A DNA stretch of 15,927 nt from an uncultured Clostridiaceae bacterium (GCA_902477765.1 CABSIM010000049.1:1-15927), one strand, 5' to 3'; shown: positions 1 through 6,597, counted from the stretch's first letter. The notes: generated from the sequence alone by a model not told the origin. Numbers and translations are program-made.

Positions 1-230
1 CCCTGGAAGCCTCCCTGACGTCCGTCACGGTTCCCCTGGAAGCCTCCCTGACGTCCGTCGCGGTTCCCCTGGAAGCCTCCCTGACGTCCGTCGCGGTTCC
101 CCTGGAAGCCTCCCTGACGTCCGTCACGGTTCCCCTGGAAACCTCCCTGGCGTCCGTCACGGTTCCCCTGGAAGCCTCCCTGGCGTCCGTCACGGTTCCC
201 CTGGAAGCCTCCCTGGCGTCCGTCGCGGTT
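1..230 (-). repeat. In-frame tandem 33-bp repeat in infB (six full units plus one cut by the edge)
   Basis: Units lie at 198-230, 165-197, 132-164, 99-131, 66-98, 33-65 and 1-32 (edge). Each encodes the same 11 residues, NRDGRQGGFQG, on the minus strand. The only differences between units are synonymous (CGT/CGC, CGT/CGC before CAG, GGC/GGT). The array may continue beyond the window. Confidence 0.97.
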
Positions 231-842
231 CCCCTGATAGTTTCCTCCATGGGCGGAATCCTGATGCCCGGCTGTTTCCTGAGCAGTTCTGGCTGCCGGA
301 GCCGCAGAAGGCTGCGGAGCCTGCGGACGTGCTTCCGGCTGCTGTGTTTTCACTTCTGCTGCCTGAACCGGTGTTTTTACAGCCTCAGCTGTCTCTGTTT
401 TCTGTACGGCTGCCTGTGTCTCATTCTCTTTCACCGGAGACTGCACGCCTGTTTTCTGCTGAGCCGGAGCTGCTGTCTGAGCCGGCCTCGAAGCGGGAGC
501 TCCTGTTGTGGGACGTACCTGCATGCCTGCTCCTGCCGGCCTTACAGGTCTCTGTCCCTGTCTCTGCCCGTTTCCTGCAGGTCTGTTTTTCTGACTGCTG
601 TTCTGAGGACGGTATACCGCCGCGATTCTCTTTTTCTGCGGCTGTGCCGGTGCACCTTCCGCCTGTTTTTCACTTCCCGCAGGATTTTCCTGTCCGGGTG
701 CAACTGTTTTCTTTACAAGTGCAGCCTGATCATCTGACAGATTTGACAGGTTGCTTTTTACATCAATATTATTCTTCTGCAATATATCCAAAACCTCTTT
801 ACTCGTTTTTCCTAAATCTTTTGCCAATTCATTCACCCTCAC
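1..842 (-). CDS. infB: Translation initiation factor IF-2, N-terminal part (cut by the window edge)
   Basis: The frame is open from a GTG at 842 to base 1, giving 280 codons of the variable N-terminal region. The GTPase core lies outside the window. IF-2 delivers initiator tRNA to the 30S subunit and drives subunit joining. The first about 50 residues (MRVNELAKDLGKTSKEVLDI and on) form the conserved IF2-N helical domain. An Ala/Pro/Gln/Lys-rich disordered linker follows, and from residue 205 a tandem NRDGRQGGFQG repeat runs to the edge. I chose GTG 842 because GGAGGT lies 8 nt upstream and the MRVNELAKDL start fits the family; other in-frame GTGs exist at 848 and 836. The start overlaps the end of ylxQ by 14 bp, which suggests translational coupling. 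It is the last visible gene of the rimP-nusA operon. Identity is certain from domain and context; completeness cannot be judged. Confidence 0.93.
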   Translation of the reverse strand, partial: MRVNELAKDLGKTSKEVLDILQKNNIDVKSNLSNLSDDQAALVKKTVAPGQENPAGSEKQAEGAPAQPQKKRIAAVYRPQNSSQKNRPAGNGQRQGQRPVRPAGAGMQVRPTTGAPASRPAQTAAPAQQKTGVQSPVKENETQAAVQKTETAEAVKTPVQAAEVKTQQPEARPQAPQPSAAPAARTAQETAGHQDSAHGGNYQGNRDGRQGGFQGNRDGRQGGFQGNRDGRQGGFQGNRDGRQGGFQGNRDGRQGGFQGNRDGRQGGFQGNRDGRQGGFQ

Positions 843-1164
843 ACTCACTACCTCCGTTCCTGTTCAGCTGTTTCTCGATTGCTCCGGAAAAGCCGTTGTC
901 CTCCACGGCCAGAGAAGCTCTCATCTTCTTGCCCATGGCATGCCCCAGCTCTTCCTTTCCTCCGAATTCATAGTATGGGACCTTATAGTAAGTACACATG
1001 TTCATGAACATCTTTTTGGTATTCCCGGATGCCTCTTCGGAAACGATGACCATGGAAGCCTTCCCGGATTTCACGCTTTTTTCCGTGGAAAACTCTCCGC
1101 TCCGTACCTTTCCGGCCTTCGTTGCCAGTCCCAGTAGACTCAGGACCTTATTCCTGTCTGTCAA
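829..1164 (-). CDS. ylxQ: YlxQ, L7Ae-family ribosomal protein-like RNA-binding protein
   Basis: This 111-residue protein matches the short L7Ae/L30e-like YlxQ proteins encoded between ylxR and infB in Firmicutes. The N-terminus has the typical NKVLSLLGLATKAGKV segment, followed by GEFSTEKSVKSGKASMVIVS, which is the core of the kink-turn RNA-binding fold. YlxQ proteins are thought to bind structured RNA; the exact partner is not settled. The start is TTG at 1164, inside the end of ylxR (17-bp overlap), with GGAG just upstream. No better in-frame ATG precedes the conserved N-terminus. Its stop overlaps the infB start by 14 bp, so the three genes are probably translated as a coupled block. Confidence 0.92.
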   Translation of the reverse strand: MTDRNKVLSLLGLATKAGKVRSGEFSTEKSVKSGKASMVIVSEEASGNTKKMFMNMCTYYKVPYYEFGGKEELGHAMGKKMRASLAVEDNGFSGAIEKQLNRNGGSECEGE

Positions 1165-1429
1165 TCTGCTCCATCTCCTTTTCCAGACTTTCGTAGACTT
1201 CTTTCGGAATCGCCATTTTAAAGGAACGCTCCAGGCCCTTGTTTTTCACAGCCTTTCTGAAGCAGTCCATGGACCGGCAGAGGTACGCCCCCCGTCCGTT
1301 TTTTCTTCCTGTGGCATCCATCGAAATATTTCCCTCCGCATCCTTCAGGACACGGATCAGTTCCCGTTTGTTCTTCATCTCACCGCATCCGACGCACTGC
1401 CGCTGCGGCACCTTTTTCACTGTACTCAC
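1148..1429 (-). CDS. rnpM: YlxR/RnpM, RNA-binding protein (DUF448)
   Basis: This 93-residue protein has the YlxR hallmarks: an N-terminal CVGC (Cys12, Cys15) within QRQCVGCGEMKNKRELIRV, a central GRGAYLC (45-51), and a later Cys56. The family was named RnpM after evidence that it binds and modulates RNase P RNA in B. subtilis. The start is GTG at 1429, 21 nt after the nusA stop, with AGGGAG about 10 nt upstream; a second in-frame GTG lies three codons further in. It belongs to the nusA operon and overlaps ylxQ. The length is normal for the family. Confidence 0.93.
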   Translation of the reverse strand: MSTVKKVPQRQCVGCGEMKNKRELIRVLKDAEGNISMDATGRKNGRGAYLCRSMDCFRKAVKNKGLERSFKMAIPKEVYESLEKEMEQIDRQE

Positions 1430-1450
1430 TGCGTTTCCACTCCCTGACTG

Positions 1451-2635
1451 TTATTCGGATCTTTCCGGTTCCTCCTGGTAGTTTTCGTCTGCGGGCTCAG
1501 CATAACCGTCTGTTTCCGGACCGTTTTCCACTTCCGCGTCGATCTCGCCTTCATAACCGCCTTCATACTCACCGTACTCCAGCTCATCGAAAAGTCCCAG
1601 TTCTCTTGCCTGAGTCTCACTCTTGATGTCGATCTTATAGGTGGTAAGCCTTGCGGCAAGTCTTGCGTTCTGTCCTTCCTTGCCGATGGCCAGAGACAGC
1701 TGATAATCCGGAACAATAACCTGAGCCTCCTTGGCATCCTCATCCGCCACAACGGAAATGACCTTTGCCGGACTCAGAGCATTTTCGATCAGGAACGCCG
1801 GGTTGTCATCCCAGTTGATGATGTCAATTTTTTCTCCGCGCAGTTCATTGACGATGGCATTTACCCTGGCACCGTTCAGACCTACGCATGCGCCTACCGG
1901 ATCCACGTTGGGATCTGTGGAGCTGACGGCAATTTTTGTTCTGGAGCCTGCTTCCCTGGCAATGGCCCGGATCTCAACCGTGCCGTCCCTGACTTCCGCG
2001 ATCTCAGCCTCAAACAGCCGTCTCACCAGATCGGGATGGGTGCGGGACACGGAAATTCTCGGCCCCTTGGGAGTATCCTTGACCTCCAGAATATATACCT
2101 TGATCCTCTCGGTTCTCTGGAACACTTCGCCTTTCACCTGTTCGGATTCCGGGAGAATGGCATCCACTTTGCCCAGATCAATGCTGACATTCCGTCCGAT
2201 ATACCGCTGTACGATACCGGTTACGATTTCCTTTTCCTTGCAGTACCATTCGTTGAACTGTGCTTTTCTTCCTTCTTCACGGATCTTCTGGAGAATGACA
2301 TTCTTGGCATTCTGTGTTGCAATACGGCCGAAATCATGGGAATCAATGGGAATCTGCACAATATCGCCGATTTCAAACTTGGGTGCCTTCATTCTGGCAT
2401 CGGCGAGGCTGATCTGTGTCACCGGATCCTCCACCACTTCCACCACTTCTTTTTCCGCATAGACAGAATAATCACAGGTTTCATGATCAATGACAACCTT
2501 TACATTATCCGCCTTGCCGAAGTGGTTCTTGCAGGCAGTGAGCAGGGAATTCTCGATTGCCTCCAGCAATGTCTCTTTGCTGATATTGTTCTCCTTTTCC
2601 AGCACGTTCATTGCTTCCAACAGTTCCTTATTCAT
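1451..2635 (-). CDS. nusA: Transcription termination/antitermination factor NusA
   Basis: NusA binds RNA polymerase and nascent RNA, and controls pausing, intrinsic termination and antitermination. The 394-residue protein shows, in order, the NTD that contacts the polymerase flap (about 1-125, MNKELLEAMNVLEKENNISK), an S1 domain (about 132-200), KH1 with the GACVGLNGARVNAIVNEL signature, KH2 with LSLAIGKEGQNARLAARLT, and an acidic Glu/Asp/Tyr-rich tail from about residue 350. There are no C-terminal AR repeats, as is usual in Firmicutes. The ATG at 2635 has AAAGGAGG 7 nt upstream. It lies 13 nt after rimP and 21 nt before ylxR, in the classic operon. Confidence 0.98.
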   Translation of the reverse strand: MNKELLEAMNVLEKENNISKETLLEAIENSLLTACKNHFGKADNVKVVIDHETCDYSVYAEKEVVEVVEDPVTQISLADARMKAPKFEIGDIVQIPIDSHDFGRIATQNAKNVILQKIREEGRKAQFNEWYCKEKEIVTGIVQRYIGRNVSIDLGKVDAILPESEQVKGEVFQRTERIKVYILEVKDTPKGPRISVSRTHPDLVRRLFEAEIAEVRDGTVEIRAIAREAGSRTKIAVSSTDPNVDPVGACVGLNGARVNAIVNELRGEKIDIINWDDNPAFLIENALSPAKVISVVADEDAKEAQVIVPDYQLSLAIGKEGQNARLAARLTTYKIDIKSETQARELGLFDELEYGEYEGGYEGEIDAEVENGPETDGYAEPADENYQEEPERSE

Positions 2636-2648
2636 TTCTTATCCTCCT

Positions 2649-3116
2649 TTAAAAATCGAATGCCAGCCGAATCAGGGCAATATCTTTTCTTTCAAATGTA
2701 CTTTCCGTTCCATCTTCATAGCTGATGGTTACGGTATTCTCATCGTATGCCTTCAAGGTACCGGTAAATTCCTTCTGCCGGTCCACGGCACGGTACAGCC
2801 TGATCTCCACCTGCTCGCCAAGGCTCCGTTTAAAATCCTTTTCTTTTTTCAAAGGTCTTCCAAGTCCCGGGGAACTGACCTCCAGAATATAGCTTTCATC
2901 AATAAAGTCTTCCCTGTCAAGCCAGTCTCCCAGCCTTCTGGAAACCATCTCACAATCGTCCACCGTGAATCCGCCGGGCTTATCAATATATGCCCTGAGA
3001 TACCAGGTCCCCGCTTCTTTCACATACTCCACATCCACCAGTTCGAATCCGTTCTCATCCATCACAGGAAGGAGATATTTTTCAACTCTGGACTCATATT
3101 CTTCCTTTTTTCCCAT
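2649..3116 (-). CDS. rimP: Ribosome maturation factor RimP
   Basis: RimP binds free 30S subunits and assists their late assembly. The 155-residue protein has the expected alpha/beta N-domain (EKYLLPVMDENGFELVDVEY, then WYLRAYIDKPGGFTVDDCE), the conserved VSSPGLGRPLKKEKDF segment joining the two domains, and a C-terminal SH3-like barrel ending DIALIRLAFDF. The start at 3116 is ATG, with a purine-rich AAGGTGGTG site about 7 nt upstream. It is the first gene of the rimP-nusA-ylxR-ylxQ-infB operon. It follows a leader of about 110 nt with strong secondary structure (see separate entries). Confidence 0.97.
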   Translation of the reverse strand: MGKKEEYESRVEKYLLPVMDENGFELVDVEYVKEAGTWYLRAYIDKPGGFTVDDCEMVSRRLGDWLDREDFIDESYILEVSSPGLGRPLKKEKDFKRSLGEQVEIRLYRAVDRQKEFTGTLKAYDENTVTISYEDGTESTFERKDIALIRLAFDF

Positions 3117-3137
3117 ATTGCTTCACCACCTTTGCAA

Positions 3138-3211
3138 GCCGTTTCCGGCTGTCCGGATATTCATTCCGGCAAAAATGAAAGAGTGGACTTCTGTCCACTC
3201 TTTTCAGCCGG
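3138..3211 (-). promoter_or_regulatory. Structured 5' leader of the rimP operon, candidate attenuator
   Basis: The main element is a perfect 11-bp hairpin with arms 3178-3188 and 3193-3203 and loop TTCT. On the minus strand it is followed by CATTTTTG, like an intrinsic terminator, yet it sits between the promoter and the rimP ATG. An outer CCGGC/GCCGG pair (3207-3211 with 3166-3170) can extend it. The same GCCGG can instead join a downstream hairpin, TCCGG (3165-3169) with CCGGA (3153-3157). A further GCCG-GAAA-CGGC GNRA-type hairpin (3138-3149) lies next to the ribosome site. The alternative pairings suggest a regulatory leader; function is inferred. Confidence 0.55.
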
Positions 3212-3231
3212 TTACTTATGATTTCTTTTAT

Positions 3232-3260
3232 ACTATATCATGCTGACGGTGAAAATGCAA
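3232..3260 (-). promoter_or_regulatory. Promoter of the rimP-nusA-infB operon
   Basis: On the minus strand, TTGCAT (3255-3260), 17 nt, then TATAGT (3232-3237). Transcription would start near 3225, giving a leader of about 110 nt before the rimP ATG. Confidence 0.65.
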
Positions 3261-3396
3261 GGGGTTTCCTCAAAAAATCTCATTCCTGCAGGCCCTCAGA
3301 GAAACCGCCCCTGCGGTTCTGTGCTGCCGGAAACAATGGCGCCGGAAAAAAATCCCTGATAAAATTGCCCGGCCACTGTATACCTCCGAATTTTAC
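3261..3396. other. Intergenic stretch between the divergent rimP and diguanylate cyclase promoters
   Basis: No credible gene is present in the 403 bp between rimP and the cyclase gene. Apart from the two promoters and the rimP leader, I see only a small hairpin, AACCGC-CCCT-GCGGTT at 3303-3318, and a loose inverted repeat, GGGGTTTC at 3261-3268 against GAAACCGCCCC at 3301-3311. Either could be a regulator site; nothing identifies one. Confidence 0.4.
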
Positions 3397-3425
3397 TTGC
3401 TTATTGATCCCGGGTTTTCTATAAT
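3397..3425 (+). promoter_or_regulatory. Promoter of the diguanylate cyclase gene
   Basis: TTGCTT (3397-3402), 17 nt, then a consensus TATAAT (3420-3425). The start would be near 3432, leaving a leader of about 88 nt. Two overlapping start-stop units (ATGTAA at 3508-3513 and 3513-3518) sit between the ribosome site AGAGGAG (3501-3507) and the real ATG at 3520. Confidence 0.7.
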
Positions 3426-3519
3426 ATTCCTGATGGGAAAATCACATGTTTCCCCCATCGCCCGGCGTGCATCATGCCGTTTATCATGAATAACCCCTGC
3501 AGAGGAGATGTAATGTAAT

Positions 3520-4629
3520 ATGAAAGCAAAAATCCGGTCTTTTTTTAAGGTCCCGCCTTCGGTTCTCCCCGAATTCCGCCAGACTGCATTCCACCGCAAT
3601 CAGATTTCAATGCTGGTGATGTGCATCATGATTTTCGGCATGGAACTATTCAACATGTCCAGAGTGCTGTTCTGGTCAAAATCCGGTCTGGGAACCCTCA
3701 ACAACAGAATTTATTTCGGAATGTATCTGTCACTTTTTCTTGCCGCTGCCCTGTACCTTATTCTGCATTCCTGCGTCAGCCGCAGCCGGCTTCGTTTCCA
3801 TCTGGCCGTGCAGTATGGAGCTGTTCTGTTTTTTCTCCTGTGGCATGCATCCCTCAACGCCTATGATCTCATGAGAAATCCCAATGCCGATCTCGGAATC
3901 TATTATACGGCAGTTCTCGGCGTTGCCGTGTTTATTCTCATGCCTGCCTGGACTGCAGCCATCCTGCACACGGCAGCATATGTTCTCTTTATGGGCCTGG
4001 CCGGTTCCATCCTTACCAGCGGGGACAGGATCAACGTTACCTTTACGGCCATTGTGGCACTGGCTGTTTCAATGACAAACAGCTATCACCATATGACCAT
4101 CGTTTCGCAGCGTCAGGAGATCAGTAAAATGAACGAGATGCTGCTGGACAAATCCCGGAGAGATGCGCTGACGGGACTCCTTAACAAATCTGCTTTTCAG
4201 CACTGCGCAGAACCCTTTCTGAATCAAAAAGGCATTATGCTTCTGATCGCTGATCTGGACAATTTCAAGACGGTCAACGATCAGTACGGCCATCCCTGCG
4301 GTGACTTTGTTCTCAAAGAAATGGCCCTGCAGATGGAAGCCGCATTTCCCGATGCCATCGGCATCAGCCGTATAGGCGGAGATGAATTTGCCATCCTGAC
4401 CCGTGAAGAAAGCAGCCCCAGCCCAGCTGATGCAGCGGCAGCCCTGATCCGCTCTGTCTCACAGATTACATGGCATGGCCGGAATGTCAGCACCGGCTGC
4501 AGCATCGGCTGCTGCTGCATCGGACTCACCGGAGTTTCCTTTGAGCATCTTTACAGCCAAGCTGACCGTGCTTTGTACCAGGCAAAAAAACAGGGCAAAC
4601 AGCAGCTCCATGTCATCCGGCTTCCGTAG
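3520..4629 (+). CDS. Membrane-bound diguanylate cyclase (GGDEF domain)
   Basis: The enzyme is predicted to make cyclic di-GMP from two GTP at the cytoplasmic face. The 369-residue protein has about six hydrophobic segments in its first half (roughly 30-48, 66-84, 95-113, 127-147, 148-166, 172-190), a short helical linker (195-212), and a GGDEF domain from RDALTGLLNKSAF (214-226) to the end. The metal-binding DLDNFKTVND (245-254) and the active-site loop GGDEF (286-290) are intact. The RxxD inhibitory site, normally five residues before GGDEF, is absent (PDAI occupies that place), so classical product inhibition is not expected. The N-terminal sensor matches no family I can name. AGAGGAG precedes the ATG by 12 nt. 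It is monocistronic, with no c-di-GMP effector or phosphodiesterase in the window. Confidence 0.93.
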   Translation: MKAKIRSFFKVPPSVLPEFRQTAFHRNQISMLVMCIMIFGMELFNMSRVLFWSKSGLGTLNNRIYFGMYLSLFLAAALYLILHSCVSRSRLRFHLAVQYGAVLFFLLWHASLNAYDLMRNPNADLGIYYTAVLGVAVFILMPAWTAAILHTAAYVLFMGLAGSILTSGDRINVTFTAIVALAVSMTNSYHHMTIVSQRQEISKMNEMLLDKSRRDALTGLLNKSAFQHCAEPFLNQKGIMLLIADLDNFKTVNDQYGHPCGDFVLKEMALQMEAAFPDAIGISRIGGDEFAILTREESSPSPADAAAALIRSVSQITWHGRNVSTGCSIGCCCIGLTGVSFEHLYSQADRALYQAKKQGKQQLHVIRLP

Positions 4630-4682
4630 CGCCTTATTTTACGCCGATGCTCCCGCTTACCGCGGGTCCTTCAGGACATAAC

Positions 4683-5010
4683 AAATATAAAAGGAGCGGA
4701 TACCGATTTTCTTTGAATCAGTACCCGCTCCTATTTCATTGTATCCATTGGTTTCAACCTCATTCTGTTACATTTTGTTTTTGTTTTGCGAAACTTTCAT
4801 TCGCCTTACTGATAAAATCCCCGGTTATCAGTTATCTATTTTATTTATTCTCCGTCATCTTTCCATTCTATACGAATCCCATCTGTTCTCTATCCGTCTT
4901 ATGAAGACTTTTAAAAATTGATGTCGGATGATCCGGAGTTTCCTGAGGATTAGCTTCTCAGTACTTTGGACTGTACCTCCTTTTCTGAGATTTTCTTATC
5001 TCTTTTTGTT
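4683..5010 (-). ncRNA. Candidate noncoding RNA of about 325 nt (unrecognised family)
   Basis: A consensus promoter on the minus strand (5017-5045) and a terminator (4692-4732) bracket about 325 nt with no credible protein. The transcript would hold a chain of hairpins: GAGAT/ATCTC (4987-5002), ATCC-GGA/TCC-GGAT with a 3-nt bulge (4931-4950), GTCTT/AAGAC (4896-4908), an 8-bp ACTGATAA/TTATCAGT stem with a CCGGGG-containing loop (4808-4832), GCGAA/TTCGC (4788-4804), and the terminator. An AAAAGGAGGTAC ribosome-site-like sequence near the 5' end has no start codon at a usable distance. Only tiny frames exist, such as a 10-codon MKVSQNKNKM near 4800. I see no hallmark of 6S, tmRNA, RNase P or SRP RNA. 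Whether it is an RNA gene is inference; the promoter and terminator are directly visible. Confidence 0.5.
4692..4732. terminator. Probable bidirectional terminator for the cyclase gene and the putative minus-strand RNA
   Basis: A long imperfect hairpin: AGGAGCGG (4692-4699) pairs with CCGCTCCT (4725-4732), then TAC/GTA and GATT/AATC inside, with a loop of about 7 nt. On the minus strand the stem is followed by TTTTATATTTGT, a fair U-tract. On the plus strand the tract is weaker (ATTTCATTGTATCC). It lies 62 nt after the cyclase stop. Confidence 0.7.
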
Positions 5011-5016
5011 GTCTTT

Positions 5017-5045
5017 ATTATATCCGTTCATTTCTTTTTTGTCAA
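5017..5045 (-). promoter_or_regulatory. Consensus promoter for the putative RNA
   Basis: On the minus strand a perfect TTGACA (5040-5045), 17 nt, and a perfect TATAAT (5017-5022). The 5046-5130 stretch just upstream is almost pure A/T with many A-runs, resembling an UP element as found before strongly transcribed RNA genes. Confidence 0.75.
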
Positions 5046-5209
5046 TACTTTTTTACATTATTTTTTATTTAATTTGTATTCTTTTATATTGTATATTATT
5101 TTTCTGAATATAAATGCATTTTATCTTTTATGTCAGATTCTGTTTTCTGAAACAACGGTCCGGTTTTTTCTTTCCTGCGCCCGCTCACCCGATCCTGTGT
5201 AATTTTGTA
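5046..5209. other. AT-rich spacer between divergent promoters
   Basis: The stretch is strongly T-rich on the plus strand and much lower in GC than its surroundings. A hydrophobic 78-codon plus-strand frame (4966-5202, TTG start) covers it, but it has no ribosome site and its content reflects T-richness. I see no gene here. Confidence 0.5.
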
Positions 5210-5237
5210 TTGCCATATTCCCTCAGACTGCTATAAT
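5210..5237 (+). promoter_or_regulatory. Promoter of the amidohydrolase gene
   Basis: TTGCCA (5210-5215), 16 nt, and TATAAT (5232-5237). The leader of about 50 nt holds a 10-bp palindrome, GACTGCAGTC (5252-5261), and an overlapping hairpin, GTCAGA/TCTGAC (5259-5275). Either could be an operator or an RNA stem just before the ribosome site AAGGAGG (5281-5287). Confidence 0.75.
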
Positions 5238-5294
5238 AGAAGAAAATCAGAGACTGCAGTCAGAAGTTGTCTGACATGACAAGGAGGTACCATC

Positions 5295-6470
5295 ATGACA
5301 ACATTTTTTACCAATGCCAGAATCATTGATGTTCTTGCGGGAACTGCCATTGAAAACGGAAGCGTTCTCGTTCAGGACGGAATCATAAAAGAAGCCGGTT
5401 CAGGAATTTCCGCACCGGCAGACGCCCGGATTGTTGATCTGGAGGGAAAAACCATGATTCCCGGACTTTTCAACTGCCATGTCCATATGTGTTCCGATGC
5501 CGGAAACGGTCTCCGGGAATCCGCAAGCGATGCCGCCATCACCATCCGCGCCATTAAAAATCTGAAAACGCTCCTCTCTTCCGGCGTTACCTATGTCCGG
5601 GATGCAGGCGCTCCCAATCACATTGATATTGCTCTTCATGAAGCGGCAGAGGCCGGAGACATTCTTTCTCCCGAAATGCAGACTGCCGGAAAATGCATCT
5701 GCATGACCGGCGGACATGGTCATGCCACTGGACGGGAAGCCGACGGACCCGATGAATGCAGAAAAGCCGCCAGAGAACAGCTGAAGGCCGGTGCAAACTG
5801 GATCAAGGTCATGGCCACAGGCGGCGTCATGACCAAGGGTGTGGAGCCGGGCTCCGCTCAGCTTACGGAAGAAGAACTGCGTGCTGCCATCGAAGAAGCC
5901 CATAAAGCCGGTGCAAAAACCTTCACCCATGCCCAGGGAATGGAAGGCATCAAAAATGCACTCCGGGCCGGTGTGGATTCCATTGAGCATGGCTTTTTCA
6001 TGGATGACTGGTGCTTCGATTTTATGAAGGAGCACAATGTTTTCTTTGTTCCTACCCTGGCTGCTCCTTACTGGATCAAGCTGAAGGGCACCGCTGCCGG
6101 TATTCCGGATTTCATGGTGCGCAAGGTGGAAAAAACCATCGATGCCCATCAGGATACTTTCCGCAGGGCGCATAAAGCCGGAGTAAAAATCGCACTGGGA
6201 ACAGATGCCGGCACCCCGTTCAATGCCTATGACAAAACAGCCATGGAAGCTGTCCTGATGGTGGAAAACGGAATGACTCCCATGGAAGCCATCCAGTGCG
6301 GAACCATCAACTCTGCAGAACTTCTGGGCGTACAGGAGACCCTTGGTTCCATAACTCCGGGCAAGAAAGCGCATTTTGCCGTTTTCGAAAAGAATCCTCT
6401 GGATGACATTCACGCCCTTCTGGACTGCTCCATGACCATCATGAACGGAACAATCGTATACAGAAAATAA
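5295..6470 (+). CDS. Imidazolonepropionase-like metal-dependent amidohydrolase
   Basis: This 391-residue protein belongs to the amidohydrolase superfamily, in the group with imidazolonepropionase-related enzymes and Xaa-Pro-type dipeptidases. It has a small beta-sandwich N-terminus, then the TIM-barrel metal ligands: His62 and His64 (CHVH), Lys171 in WIKVMATGG (the expected bridging lysine), His212 (THAQG), His232 (SIEHG) and Asp304 (LGTDAGTP). The CMTGGHGHATG segment (136-146) is typical of this subgroup. All key residues are present, so it should be active. Members hydrolyse cyclic amides or N-acyl and prolyl dipeptides; the substrate cannot be fixed from sequence. No signal peptide is seen, so it is cytosolic. 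The ATG at 5295 has AAGGAGG 7 nt upstream. It is a single-gene unit with its own promoter and terminator. Confidence 0.9.
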   Translation: MTTFFTNARIIDVLAGTAIENGSVLVQDGIIKEAGSGISAPADARIVDLEGKTMIPGLFNCHVHMCSDAGNGLRESASDAAITIRAIKNLKTLLSSGVTYVRDAGAPNHIDIALHEAAEAGDILSPEMQTAGKCICMTGGHGHATGREADGPDECRKAAREQLKAGANWIKVMATGGVMTKGVEPGSAQLTEEELRAAIEEAHKAGAKTFTHAQGMEGIKNALRAGVDSIEHGFFMDDWCFDFMKEHNVFFVPTLAAPYWIKLKGTAAGIPDFMVRKVEKTIDAHQDTFRRAHKAGVKIALGTDAGTPFNAYDKTAMEAVLMVENGMTPMEAIQCGTINSAELLGVQETLGSITPGKKAHFAVFEKNPLDDIHALLDCSMTIMNGTIVYRK

Positions 6471-6476
6471 CAGCAG

Positions 6477-6510
6477 ACGCCCTGGTTTCTGAAAACCAGG
6501 GCGTTTTTTC
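6477..6510 (+). terminator. Strong intrinsic terminator after the amidohydrolase gene
   Basis: A perfect 12-bp stem (6477-6488 with 6493-6504), loop CTGA, followed by a T-run. It sits 7 nt after the stop codon. The minus strand lacks a good U-tract here, so its use by the convergent GTPase gene, which ends at 6598, is uncertain. Confidence 0.92.
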
Positions 6511-6597
6511 ATATGACAGGATACAGATCTTTAAACTTTTTCTCGTTCAGATACTTCCGGCAGCAGACAGGTGCATTTCCGCTCCTGAACCGGGCTT

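Noticed and set aside
1..230. CRISPR array
   Set aside because: The repeats are contiguous with no spacers and are in frame within infB.
249..1137. Several plus-strand frames of 128-214 codons opposite infB and ylxQ
   Set aside because: They are antisense shadows of genes certain from homology, are Ser/Leu/Cys-rich from reversed codons, and lack ribosome sites.
4683..5010. Cyclic di-GMP riboswitch, considered because a diguanylate cyclase lies next door
   Set aside because: The conserved riboswitch core sequences are not present and no gene follows on the same strand.
4966..5202. Hydrophobic 78-codon plus-strand frame that could pass for a small membrane protein
   Set aside because: TTG start, no ribosome site, and Phe/Leu/Ile content explained by T-rich DNA around the divergent promoters.
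5400..6512. 370-codon minus-strand frame opposite the amidohydrolase
   Set aside because: It mirrors a gene with intact catalytic motifs; its His/Gly/Phe-rich content is typical of a reverse-strand shadow.
6547..6576. Nine-residue minus frame MHLSAAGSI with AGGAG 5 nt upstream
   Set aside because: Too short to judge; the ribosome-like motif is common by chance in this genome's purine-rich sequence.
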